Part shown: positions 35,401-45,202 of the stretch, piece after piece | How the letters are laid out: each line of letters starts with the position of its first letter | Position numbering within the stretch: position 1 is the first letter of the stretch | Notes under the pieces: model-generated | Seen by the model: only the letters and a program-made list of their open reading frames with translations | Told to the model about the DNA's origin: nothing | Databases searched by the model: none | Position numbers and translations under genes: made by a program | DNA from: Lytechinus variegatus | Lineage: Eukaryota; Echinodermata; Echinoidea; Temnopleuroida; Toxopneustidae | Reading direction: 5' to 3' | Length of the DNA: 64,000 nt | Assembly (NCBI RefSeq): GCF_018143015.1 | Contig: NC_054741.1 | Location: 67,401,754 to 67,465,753, forward strand

Positions 35401-38288
35401 CCAAGGGAAACACAAAATGTGGCCTTTATAGACAGGTTCTTATACACACAATCTGCCTCCATGGGAAGCGGTTTTAGTGGTCACTATAGGCAGGTGACCA
35501 CTATAGATAGGTGGCCACTAACACAGGTTTGACTGTAGATTTTTGGACAAGTATGTTCTTACTATTTAAAAATTTACTTGCCCGACCGGGCAAGCGCTTC
35601 TAAAAATTTATGTAGCACCCTGAATGGAAGTGATATAAATAACCTCATAATATCTTGACTCTCACCTCAGTTACAAGTTGGTGCTGTTTGTAGGCAAAAT
35701 TCTGATATTATGTTTTGTATAATGTATGGATGACAGTATAGGCAATGGTAAAGATGGACCCTCAAAATTATCAGAATAAACCACCATGAAAATGTCAGTA
35801 AATATATGTCTTTATGCCTTTGTAACAAATAAATGGAAATTAATACTATAATCTTATTATTTTCACTATTGCATGTAATATGTTTGGCAGAATTGATCCA
35901 ATTTTGTGAACCAGTTTATCTTATTAGTTATTTTTTCCACCTTTTCAATAATAGGGATCTGATCCAGAGCGACTAGTGACAGGCTCAGATGACTTCACAT
36001 TGTTTCTATGGCAACCAGAGAAAGAGAAAACGTCTGTTGCTAGGATGACGGGTCACATGCAACTCGTTAATGATGTAGCCTTTTCTCCAGACACTCGGCT
36101 TGTGGCTAGTGCATCATTTGACAAGTCCATCAAGTTATGGAATGGTCATACTGGCAAGTAAGTATAACATGACAGCTATAAGAATAACACTATTAAGTGA
36201 CATTTATAAGTTATATATGAATATTTGCATGACTTGAAGCCCTTTGTGGGTGCTGACTGGGATTCTTAATCATTTACATTACCATCAGCTACATTTCAAA
36301 TCATAGTTAAGAGATAAAAATTGTAATCAAGCATTTGAATGAAATATTTACTATATTTAGGAATTTGACATGAATAGGGTCATAGGAAGTGCAGTAACAA
36401 TATCTTCAAAAAGAAACAATAGCTCAACATAAACTCACCAGTCATGCGATAAGTCCTGCATAACATATGAACAGCTTTTATGAATGGTGCAGGTGGACTG
36501 TTTGAATTGAAACACATTTTTGGTGGTGGAGAGGGGCTTGTTGATTTTTTGGTAGGTGCCACAATCGTGCCCTTTATGTGGTTTCTTTGGTGCTTGTTAG
36601 GAAAATTCTGAAGAAAATTGAAATCTCTGAAATGTTACCGAAGGAGATGTGATTATTGGATGACTATCTAGTGATGTCAGTCACTAGATTGGATTGTAGG
36701 TATCTGTTAACAGGAGTCCAATCTTTTATAATGATTTACGTGAGAAGAAAGGAATCAAATCATGGAGTTAGACCAGTGTGCAAATGTGTGGTGAGAATTT
36801 AAAAGTTATAATGATTGGTATGATTGAGAGAGGCTACATCCAAATTGTTAGCCTTTCAGTTTAAGCGTTGACTGTTATAATATGAGGGCACTGGAAGAGC
36901 AATCCTTTGCAGTGGACCATTTGTCCTGAAATTCTTTCTGAATGAAAGCACACAATGATTATTTTATTCTTTGTCACAACTTTTGTTTATCTTCCAAAGT
37001 GTAGTTGTAACTAATAATGAGCATTGTTTTTTTATTTCATAGGTTCTTAACAACTCTGAGAGGGCATGTGAGTAAAGTATATCAGGTAAATCATGATGTC
37101 CTTTAATATATTTTATACTATATGTTATGCCACATATTTCGTGATTTTGTTGTAAGAAATTCACAATCTCTATTTTTTGTGACTTTTCATTGCTTTCTCA
37201 TTACAATTGTGTCTGTAAGTGAAAATTTTCACGTTTTTTCAGACACAAAATTTACAAGAATAAATTCCCAGCAATATATATTCTTATAATATTAACCAGT
37301 TAGATGAGTTGGTGAATAAAATGGAATTATGTTAAAAAACAAGCAAAAATATAATTATTATGGCATTGAAAAGTTGTTAGCCCTTTTTCATTGTTTTTTT
37401 GTCTTCTTTTTTTGTTCATTTGTGGTTTGGTCATTTGATTCGTTATCTATGAACTAGTACTTCCATTTGGTAGTCCCGTCATTTATATGGAATCCAATCC
37501 TGGTAATAAAATGACTTATGAATGGTTGAAAATTTGAAATAAATCGGAAAGGCATAAAAGAAAGGTGTGAGTAATCATGGCCAAATCCCTGTTCCCTTGC
37601 CAAATTCATGGTATGTTGCACAATACATAAACTTTCTGTTTTTTATATTTGTTTGTTTTAATATACAGGTATCATGGTCCTCTGACAGTCGATTACTCTG
37701 TAGTGGTAGCTCCGACAGTACTCTGAAGGTATGGGATGTTGCAAGTAAAGCAATTAAAGGTGATCTACCTGGCCATGCTGATGAGGTGTATGCTGTGGAC
37801 TGGAGTCCTGATGGACAGAGGGTAGCTAGCGGTGGAAAGGATAAAGTCCTCAAGATGTAAGTGGCATTTTCAGTCAGGGCTCTCTCACAAGCCTTGTTCA
37901 TACATGATGTGACACAGCTTGTGAACGTTTTACAGCATGTGAACATGAACAACAAATTGTCTCACTAATGCTTATCAACACAAATTACGTGTTTCAAGCC
38001 CCTACGCTTGTCCAAACTTTCACAGAAAAAAATTATGACATCACAATAACTTCATTATTATTGCATGAGCCTTGAAATCTGATTTGCACACAGAAAATTT
38101 TTAAACATGCTCAAAACTTTGATGCGGGTCATTGCTCGTAACTCACCCACAAGGCTTGCATGAAATGATGTGACAGTGCTCTATTTTATAATTACCAAAC
38201 TAGATTGAAGTTGAAAAATAATTCATTTCCTTTTGTTTTTGAGTAAACCTGGTATGTGCAATGTTTCATTTACAGATGGAGGAGATAG
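20445..38288 (+). CDS. NLE1: Notchless homolog 1, WD40 ribosome-assembly factor
   Basis: Twelve coding exons join in frame to 475 residues plus stop: 20445-20576, 25136-25353, 26217-26296, 27464-27540, 28233-28367, 29502-29657, 32630-32765, 33497-33543, 35955-36157, 37043-37085, 37669-37856, 38276-38288. All junctions are GT-AG. The length fits animal NLE1 (about 480). Residues ~5-85 are the NLE domain ([44 protein letters not shown]). In this family a conserved acidic residue there binds the MIDAS domain of the AAA-ATPase Rea1/Midasin, and the ETE at 73-75 is the likely site (inference). Eight WD blades follow, closing on VRFWD, IIIWN, IKIWD, VKVWR, LFLWQ, IKLWN, LKVWD and LKIWRR. Known role: 60S ribosomal subunit maturation in the nucleus, with links to Notch and Wnt signalling. 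ATG 20445 is chosen as the first in-frame methionine before the domain; a possible acceptor AG lies 7 bases upstream, so a 5' untranslated exon is likely further left. Confidence 0.96.
21421..21815 (+). repeat. Cluster 1: four copies of CGTGAGTGACACGACA
   Basis: Exact 16-base copies at 21421-21436, 21589-21604, 21777-21792 and 21800-21815, all in the same orientation, with unrelated sequence between them and irregular spacing. This is site-like rather than tandem-satellite-like. The word holds an inner inverted pair CGTG...CACG. Confidence 0.9.
23885..24101 (+). repeat. Cluster 2: four copies of GTGAGTGACACGACA
   Basis: Exact 15-base copies at 23885-23899, 23904-23918, 23921-23935 and 24087-24101, in the same orientation as cluster 1; two of them also keep the leading C. 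The clusters sit toward opposite ends of the interval between the inverted hAT-like ends, like transposase-binding subterminal sites. Confidence 0.9.
24717..24798. repeat. Near-perfect palindrome at the right end of the intron 1 element
   Basis: About 38 bases on the left (AAGAAGTTGGACTTATGACG onward) are repeated inverted on the right (CGTCATAAGTCTAACTTCTT) around a GGGCCCC centre near 24755-24760. It looks like two ends of the same family lying head to head. Confidence 0.85.
26871..26930. repeat. TAA-microsatellite-linked dispersed repeat, copy 2
   Basis: (TAA)n then ACATTTATATAGCGCTTATT and a TTTCTAATTGC end; same family as 5505-5571 and 39946-40023. It lies in NLE1 intron 3. Confidence 0.7.
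26985..27230 (-). mobile_element. tRNA-derived SINE in NLE1 intron 3
   Basis: Read on minus, the head has an A-box-like TGGCTCAGTTGGTGGAGCA, an anticodon-loop-like CTCACAA and a B-box-like GGAAGTTCAACCCC at tRNA spacing (27150-27230), followed by a non-tRNA body (GATGGAAGATGCTACTATCC and onward). The acceptor stem does not pair, so it is not a working tRNA gene. The internal pol III promoter layout is the mark of a SINE. The body's right boundary is approximate. Confidence 0.7.
28387..28704. mobile_element. MITE with TTAC(T/C)GTGTT ends in NLE1 intron 5
   Basis: The ends TTACTGTGTTTACATG and TGTTAACACGGTAA are inverted copies. Between them are repeated GATGCAGAATC and GTGTAAACA words in both orientations. 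GC content is higher than in the flanks. No coding potential. Confidence 0.65.
29875..30085 (-). pseudogene. LINE ORF1-like coiled-coil fragment
   Basis: On the minus strand: [20 protein letters not shown], then [20 protein letters not shown] and [11 protein letters not shown] heptad-rich stretch ending in 'SRRNN' is typical of ORF1 proteins of L1/CR1/Tx1-type LINEs. It lies in NLE1 intron 6, antisense to the gene. Confidence 0.6.
30090..30535 (-). pseudogene. LINE RT fragment, antisense in NLE1 intron 6
   Basis: On the minus strand and across several broken frames: [20 protein letters not shown]-like sequence (visible in pieces) followed by TAPLGDI and HHG, with upstream [13 protein letters not shown]-like sequence (from the GACAGATCCAAGAGG region). 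These are the RT motif A-B neighbourhood of CR1/Rex/RTE-type LINEs. Many stops are present. It precedes the ORF1-like fragment in the reading direction, the reverse of a normal LINE. Confidence 0.6.
31072..31125. repeat. Short tandem repeat, ~18-bp unit, three copies
   Basis: TAAACACTTAGTTTATGC-type units in tandem inside NLE1 intron 6. Confidence 0.7.
31430..31964 (-). other. Two related exon-like blocks, antisense in NLE1 intron 6
   Basis: A minus-strand frame of about 220 codons covers this region. Two blocks in it resemble each other: 31688-31964 (with [20 protein letters not shown]) and 31430-31523 (with [17 protein letters not shown]). Both are preceded by an acceptor-like pyrimidine tract plus CAG at the same codon position (AG|A). 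The first ends in CAG|GTAAAG, a good donor, the second in a stop, and an AATAAA lies beyond it near 31280 on minus. However, direct splicing of the first to the second does not keep the phase. I do not recognise the family. It may be a nested gene, a decayed one, or a duplicated repeat. Confidence 0.3.
33985..34800. mobile_element. MITE with CAGAGCTGCCAAGT ends in NLE1 intron 8
   Basis: The left CAGAGCTGCCAAGT and right ACTTGGCAGCTCTG are perfect inverted ends, each flanked outside by CATATG (33979-33984, 34801-34806). CATATG is its own complement, so it may be the target duplication or part of the inverted repeat. The interior has AATACGG/AAATACGG words near both ends and a GC-richer core. 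A core segment (34535-34660) recurs at 38720-38830. No transposase is seen. Confidence 0.75.
35037..35622. mobile_element. MITE with CAGGGTGCTACA ends in NLE1 intron 8
   Basis: The perfect 12-base inverted ends CAGGGTGCTACA and TGTAGCACCCTG enclose ACTTGCCCG/CGGGCAAG blocks near each end. The 8-base flanks AGGTGAAG and AATGGAAG agree at five positions, which could be a decayed hAT-type duplication. It contains the smaller element at 35373-35537. Confidence 0.7.
35373..35537. mobile_element. 165-bp MITE nested inside the 35037-35622 element
   Basis: The ends TACAGTGAAACCTGTCTATA and CACAGGTTTGACTGTA are inverted and bounded by TA, as in Tc1/mariner-type MITEs. The interior has repeated GTGGCC/GGTGACCACTATAG words. 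Its position dates it after the host MITE. Confidence 0.7.
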
Positions 38289-39518
38289 CATTGGCTATGC
38301 TTAACAAGAAGTAAGTTCTGCGCTTCAGTAGCCATGACACCATTAACAGGACTGATACTGCTCTATCAACGAAGAATAGTGTGAGTTACCAGTCTGAGCT
38401 AGAGAGAATGAGACAACGTTAAAGACTATACCCTTGACTAACATCTCAGTGGTTGTGACCAACAGAGCATGTCACTACTGATAGGTCTGTCGTTGATATA
38501 GATATACTGGTTGATATCTGTAAGCATATCCAATGTGCTCTAGTATACTATGTAGCCAGGAACAGTGCCAGGGTACTTAGATAGGAGGGGGGGGAGGGAG
38601 AAGATGACCTATTGAGGTGAGCCTGGCTGGGCTGGAGCTCCTTGGGTTACGTACCCGTATCAGCTAGCCATGGCCCAGGGAGCTCCATCCCGCTTTGCGA
38701 GCCGGAGGTTAGCTGATAACGTTGTCTTTACGTATGGGCCAACAACTCTTCAGTCCATGTTTATTGGTTCGTGAGCAAACGCAGTTCAGCTGAACAACCA
38801 AAATACAGCTCTAGACTGATCAGCTTTTGGTCTAGCGTTCTATGAGAAACACACAAGAACTAACTACCGTCAGTTTTCAAATCTCGACTTGAAGGTCATC
38901 AATCACAAACAGGTAAAAAGTCATTTGGTCCTCCCCCCCTAAATTAGAGGTGGGGGCGGACCCCCCCCCAAAAAAAATATATTTTACCTATGTCCTTCCC
39001 AAAATTTAAGTTGGACCCCCTTAATATTTTTTCTTGACCACTGTCCCGGCCCACGATAAGTTTCAGTATTTTTGGAGGACACCTAGTGGCATCCCTGTTC
39101 ATTACAAATTGAAATTCTCATGAATTTCTTATTGTATGCTACCAAATTAGATTAATTTGATGATTGATATTCAAAACTTGAGAAAAATAAGCATGTTGAA
39201 TATTGTCTGCATTTAAATTTTGCATTACAATGGCAGATAAACAGAACAAATACCAGTCCAACAAAATATTTTGTAGAAGCACCTGTGTTATGTGAAAGTG
39301 TGTATAATCTCCTAAATATGAAATATTGCACCATTGATTTCCACTCTTGTTACATTTACATTTTTAAAAATGTAAATGAATTTTTCAAATGAAAGTAATA
39401 AACTTTTATCAATAATCGGGGCAATTTGGCAATATTGATTTTGTTCAGTGTATTAGTGAAATAATCAATTGCTATTGACTTGACTGGTCCTGAGGGAATA
39501 TCAAATATGTTACCTGGT
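38289..39518. other. NLE1 3' side and spacer with repeat fragments
   Basis: Presumably starts with the NLE1 3' untranslated region; no polyadenylation site could be fixed. It includes a G-rich patch (38584-38600), a segment shared with 34535-34660 (38720-38830) and a C-run/A-run patch (38930-38985). Confidence 0.4.
38720..38830. repeat. Copy of the core of the 33985-34800 MITE
   Basis: ACGTATGGGCCAAC, TTCTTCAGTC-like, ACGCAGTTCAGCTGAACAAC and CAAAATACAG words match 34535-34660 in order and spacing. Confidence 0.6.
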
Positions 39519-39719
39519 GGGCAATTCCATAAAAAATGTATGTCCGACCCCATATATGTAGGGCCATCATGAAGTTTTCCGTCTTTAATTTCTAGTCTGT
39601 TTGACAGTCTGTAAAGCTCTCAAATGACCATGACTTGGTCAGTTTATGAAATGAAATAAAACTTGAGAAAAATGGGGGTCGGACATACAAAAATTTTGAT
39701 TATTATACAGAATTGCCCT
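39519..39719. mobile_element. Short inverted-repeat element (GGGCAATTCC...AATTGCCC)
   Basis: Outer GGGCAATTCC pairs with AATTGCCC, and inner ATGTCCGACCCC pairs with GGGGTCGGACAT, around a central spacer of about 120 bases. MITE-like; no target duplication was resolved. Confidence 0.6.
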
Positions 39720-39945
39720 GTTGTAGAATCATACTCCCTCGAGTCTTATAAAGAGGGTTCTTTTAAAGGGCAACATTTTTCATGTATCCCGCGAGTAGAA
39801 CCAGTCAATATTTTCATTACAATCCAAATCAGACATCTAGAGTGAAATCATGAAGATTGGGATAGGTGTATTTGTACCCTTTATAAATATAGTTCTCTTG
39901 TGTTGTGTTAATATCAGATGCCATGAGCTATACCATTATGATGTA

Positions 39946-40023
39946 ATTATAATAATAATATAATATAATACATTGTATTTATATAGCGCTTAATACGTGA
40001 TGTTTCTAAGCGCTTTACAAAAC
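39946..40023. repeat. TAA-microsatellite-linked dispersed repeat, copy 3
   Basis: (TAA)n-like run, TGTATTTATATAGCGCTTAA and TTTCTAAGCGCTTTACAA. This is the best-preserved of the three copies in the window. Confidence 0.75.
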
Positions 40024-41748
40024 AATTAAGTAACATACATCAATAACATTGGACAGTTAACATACAAGAAAGGAAATGTACAGTGTAAAGTATTTTCATA
40101 TAACAAATTACATATTAGCTAAGAAAACTGCCTACTCAAGTTTGGAAGTACATGAACAAATAATGAAAATAATAAAAACTATGACGTTTATTAATTAATT
40201 AAATAGTTCGAATACAATCAGTTTAAACAAAATTATAAAGTCACATCCTTAGAGATCCTTCCACTTTCATATTAGCTGTATTTACATTATTACATATGTT
40301 GATGGTGCATGAATACTGTCTTGCCTGAAAACATACATGTATCTATTTCTACATGTCCTTGGGTGCCTGGATGTGAGACTTTGGAAAATACAAAGGTCCA
40401 TTGGCATCGTCTCTGCATGCAAATTCAAACTAAATACAAACAAATATACATTCTCAATGTTCATGAATAATAGGGGTATACAGATTTGTAAGTGACCAGT
40501 TTAGATGTCTGATATGGTTATTAATATATTTTTCTTTTAAATCTACACCAATGTGTGTATACTTCGTTACCATCAATGTAAAATAGGAATTTGAAGGGGG
40601 AAGGGATGTGAAAAAGGATAGGAAAAGCAAAGAATATGGGAAAGAATGGAGCGGATAGGAGAGAAATCAGGGTCTTGTCTTACAAAGAGTTGTGATTGAT
40701 CCAATTGGCCTCACCAATATGGAAATCCATCAATGTCATATTTTTTTCCTACATGAAATTGGCCCCATGTTCTTTTGCGAAACAAGATGAGCATACTTAA
40801 TTGTCAAGAAAACAATGAATGAAGAAAGAAGTCATATTTAGAAAAAAAAATATTGAACAAACGTGCATTTTACATGTAGACATTGTTGGCTTTCCATAGT
40901 TGTGGTCAATTGCAACTCTTTGTAAGTCATGGCCCAGAATGATCAAGAGAGAGAAGAGGGGTAGTAATAGAAAGGAATGGAGAGGGGGAGAGAGAGAGAG
41001 AGGGGGGGGGGACAGAGATATTATAGATAAAGAATGAGAGGGAATGGGAGAGAGATTGAAATAAGTGATGATGAATAAGTGCCATGTAAAAATTAGTAGC
41101 TACAAATTTCAAAATTTCTCATAATTGATATTGTTGAAAATGATTTACATAATAGTTCAAAGTTCATTAGAAGCAGACAAGGTCATTTGAGATAAACATT
41201 TTTAGGTGGTTTTCAACTTCACCAACATTGCCATTTGTTTTGATTATTCATTTATTCCTTTTATTGACATCCTTTAAGAGCAAAGTGTTCATGGTTGGTA
41301 TTTGACAGTAGCCCAAATAATAGCTAATGTTCCAAAAGCAACGATACTGCAGTCAATTTCCAGACTTAATGATCACTTACATACTATTCTAGCCACATGG
41401 ATTACTCCATGTATTTCTTTCTGACAGGAAAAATTACACATATTTGATAGGTGTTGGTGCATATCCTGATGAATATTGGGAAAGGACATTTTAGAGAAGT
41501 AGATCATGAGCGAACTACAACCCTATCACTGATCCCTTTATGGTAAAATAGTTCTTCACATGATTTGTAAATCAAATTTGTTGTGATTGTTCTGTTGGTT
41601 ATTTCATTCCCTTCTTGAGATGTTGTGAACCACCTACTGAATCCCTCCCCCCCTTCACACTCTGGAAGTCTATTGTATTTGGGCTGATTTTTTTTTTGTA
41701 ACTGCAAATGATTTCATTTCATTAATTTAGAAGAATATCCCATGATTT
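40024..41748. other. Spacer between NLE1 and the Rost cluster
   Basis: No gene is recognised. A GA-rich microsatellite lies at about 40945-41055 and gives an artefact frame on the other strand. Confidence 0.5.
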
Positions 41749-42260
41749 GAGGGGGATGAAACCCTTGGTACAAACTAGCTTGTGTGAGACAGACAAATCA
41801 AGATAACTGAAAGTTAAAAAAAAAACTGTACACAGACAATAATGAGAATATGAATGTAATAACTAATGCTTTGGCAATCCTCCCATTGGCAATGCAACCA
41901 AGATGTGTGATGTTACAGTTCCATGAAATATAGTCTCCTTTGATGGTCCATAATATACCCCAAATAGTAGAAACTATTCATCTATGATACATTTTGTGTA
42001 ACTTGTATGTTCCACCACAAAAAGAATACCTGATCTATCAAAAGACATGAAAGAAACGATTCAAATTACAAAAAAAATGTGTACAAAAGTAATGGAAAAC
42101 TTGCTCATGTATACATCTTGGTCACATTGCCAGTGGGAAGTATATGTATCTATGCAGGATTAGTGATCTCAACATTCAAATGCGCATATCTTTATCATTT
42201 TATTTTTCTCAAACTTTTGTTGAACTTTTTTTGGTTGATATTCCTGTTTACTATTCTCCT
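41749..42260. mobile_element. Diverged copy of the 9481-10071 MITE family
   Basis: It begins GGGGGATGAAACCCTTGG and ends CTATTCTCCT, with the same inner landmarks as the LINE-nested copy: ACTAATGCT, CTCCCATTGGCAATGCAAC, AAGATGTGTGATGTTAC, TTCAAATGCGCATA, TTTTTCTCAAACTTTTGTTG. More substitutions than the first copy. Its right end adjoins the broken last exon of Rost copy A. Confidence 0.75.
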
Positions 42261-42264
42261 GTAA

Positions 42265-43999
42265 TGAAATTGGAGAATATAGAGCATCAGAAACTACTTC
42301 TGTTAAAAGTACATCTTCCTTAGACTGGGCCCTTGAAGCATACTTGCAGTCATCAGCCACCTTGTTCCTGAGTTTCTCCAAGCCGACTTACATCCATTGA
42401 AACACCACTCCTGCCACAGTCTCCCCTTTGTTATGCAGTGAAAAATTGTGTTGAGCTGTTGCAACAAAAAATATATACAAACACCCTCACCTCCTGTTTC
42501 TAAGAAGACCACCGGTAGATTCTGACTACTCCTTAATTTTCCCTTTAATGGATTTCATAGGCCTACAGAAATTTAAAGTATGCTGATTAATGTCAATGAT
42601 GGTTGATTGGTTAGTTGTCTGTTTGCGTGCGTGTGGAGGGGGGGGGTTATAAAGTTTAGTGCGTTTCAGACCCACTCACCGCTGTAAAGTATGATAATCC
42701 ATACCATGCCGTTGGTAGTAGGCATAGTCTGCTGTTGCATTTAGAGCAACAACGGTGAGATAGATTGTAGCAATGATTAAGTTCCACTCGGATAAATAGA
42801 TGAAGAATTTCAACCATCTCACTCCTGCGATGGACGTAGATAGATTGATTACTAAAAACACAATGAGTTAGGTCACTATAAGCAGACGGTACACCACAAA
42901 TGACAACTTGGAATAGGTATCACACTGTAAGGAGATAATGTCATGGAAACCAGCAGGATATTTATTATTGAGAAGCAAAAGAGAATGAGGGAGAGGACGA
43001 TGAGAAGGAAGAAAGAGACGAAGAAAGATGGGAAATAACAGCGAATGTCGGATGTCATGTATGGGTTAATATATTATAGTTAAAAACTTTGTTTGGTAAA
43101 GGCACCTTTGCACCGGAGGAAGTCCCTGTTACGTCGTTTAAAGTTAGGAGAAAAAAATCCTAAATAGGACGTAGTGCCAACCTCGTTGTTTGCAAAAAAT
43201 GTGAAATCGTCCCGTGCCTGCTACGTCTGCGCCAAGTCCTCAGATCGGTGACATCCAAGACCAAACCACTTCGATCAGCAGTTGTTGCTACTTACGTTCT
43301 TTCCGTGTCATCTACGGAGATGCTACGTCGATGGAGCTGTTAGTAGGTCGATACGAAGAAGGTCCGCCCTTTCAGACGCCGCTCGATCCCGCTACGTGGA
43401 CTTCGTCCATGTTAAAAGTCCACGTAGCGGAAAATTGGCATGGGTCTCCAGAGATCATCCACGTCAATATCAGTTTTCTTTGACGCAGCGAGAACTGCAT
43501 GTATGTAGCGTACTAGCTTTGGTGTAATGGGGATATGAGAATAATACAGGTAACTTGAATTTAAAAACAAAAGAAATATTTCCTGTCAACATACGAAAAT
43601 TGAAAATGTCCTAACTTTAATTCGTATATATTTCACATCCGATAGTGATGAACATTTCAGTGTTTTGCTTTTATTCAAATCAATTATTTTTGGGGATAAA
43701 CTTACATTTTAATCAAATAATTGAATTATTAGTCATAGTTTCCCCCGTGTAATTCACCAATAATCGCATCGAATCAACAATGGGTTGTTTTCTTTACCGA
43801 GTGATTATAATTCTGGCTTGAACTATACAGAGTCATATGTATTCATTCTAGACATGACTGTCAAACAACCACAATGATGTTCAAAGTTGAATTAATTATT
43901 ATTACAAATAAATTAAGAGTATATTCACCATGGTCTTATTATGTCGGATGAATGTCTCGTATCAAAACCACAAGAAAAATAAGTACCCGAGTCACACAT
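42265..43999 (-). pseudogene. Rolling stone-like gene, copy A (pseudogene)
   Basis: This is a degenerate duplicate of copy B. Exon 1 (43929-43999, starting MCDSGTYFSCGFDT) has a one-base loss just before its donor. Exon 2 (42680-42924) begins CDTYSKLSFVVYRLLIVT and then has TAA where copy B has TAC; it is also two bases shorter than B. Exon 3 keeps only its last third (about 42265-42428, GETVAGVVFQWM then a TAA and LRNKVADDCKYASR); the part for the central membrane segments is missing. A MITE (41749-42260) abuts the end. The intron sequence next to exon 2 still matches that of copy B (GTCATGGAAACCAGCAGGAT), so the duplication is recent. Confidence 0.85.
43085..43520. other. GC-richer block with a perfect hairpin in copy A intron 1
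   Basis: The block is rich in CpG and in CTACGT words, unlike its surroundings. A perfect stem, CCGCTACGTGGACTT (about 43388-43402) and AAGTCCACGTAGCGG (about 43418-43432), encloses a 15-base loop. Short frames on plus are not recognisable. It may be a MITE, but its ends are not resolved. The corresponding intron in copy B lacks it. Confidence 0.45.
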
Positions 44000-45202
44000 C
44001 TTTGATATATTAATATCAAAACTTTTGTTACAGAAACTAGGTTTCAAATATCTGTCTAGTTTGCCAACCCTCAGACGAACTTATGAGAAGCAATACAACG
44101 GATCCACTTTCCTTTACAAATCAGTAATTGATTTATGTAACATATAATTATCAAAACAATCCATTAATGCACATGTGCAGAATTAATGCCTATATACGCC
44201 ATACCACCAGGAATAAATATTTGGTTAAATACGTCTACCTGTAACTTTCCTTGTACTGACATGTCATGTGACATTTTCATGTCACAGTATATACCGGCAA
44301 ACCGAATCCAGGCGGTGTTTCATCAATAGTTTTGTCCAACAGTTGGATCTGACAACTTTCCTTCATTCTGATTGGCTGAGAGGCACTTTCAGTATGGTTA
44401 CTGTCGGATAAAACACTTGTCTGATGAAATGTCCGACAAGTCCTTTCAATAAACAGTCCCCAGTCCGACCCCCGAAAATGGTTAATCAAAACATGCGTCA
44501 CAGCCAAAAGCTGAATAAAAACGTGTAAGTTTCGAAAGGATATGAAAAGTAAACGAAATGACACTAAAATATTACACATATGAAGACATATATGTGAAAG
44601 ATAATTGCCTCTTATATTACAAGAGAATAAATAATTGAAAAAGTTTAGTGCATTGAGGGACGTTATACACAAATCAATGAATGACCAACTGCTTTTAAGG
44701 CAGACACATTATTTGGAGTCATTTTTATATCTGTGACTGTCGCATTATTTTGATGACAATCGCCCCCCTCGAGCCGTCTCCTCGAGCCGATTAGACAGTT
44801 CAATAACCGGTCCATCCAACAAGTACTAGCCATAGGCTATACTTATACGGGATAATTACTGGGTCACACAGGAAATATCCCTATACTTTAGTTTTAAGGG
44901 GGTATTATCCATATTTTTATCAATTTAATATTGATGTTTGGATGAAGTATATGCTTTGTACAACTACCTTCAATAACATATCCTCAGAAATGACAAATCT
45001 ATCGGAAATCTATCCTTGATAAGAAGTATATTGTAGATTTGGCACACAAAAGAATTAATGCCTGTGATAGAACATTATCATTAAATGACGGATACCTATT
45101 TAGTCAAATGCCTTAGATGTATTTCTGGAGCATTTCAAAAGGCACTGTGGCAGCATTTATAGTCCAATCCCAACAAAATCTCAAGAATGCCTTTGACAAA
45201 AG
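44000..45202. other. Spacer between Rost copies A and B
   Basis: No gene. A probable decayed MITE half lies at 44300-44452 (GGTGTTTCATCAATAG facing CTTGTCTGATGAAATGTC). A CTCGAGCCG pair lies near 44768-44790. Confidence 0.4.

Noticed and set aside
36158-36165. Alternative donor eight bases downstream at the end of NLE1 exon 9
   Set aside because: Only the donor after 36157 keeps the frame into the next exon and gives the conserved [10 protein letters not shown] join.
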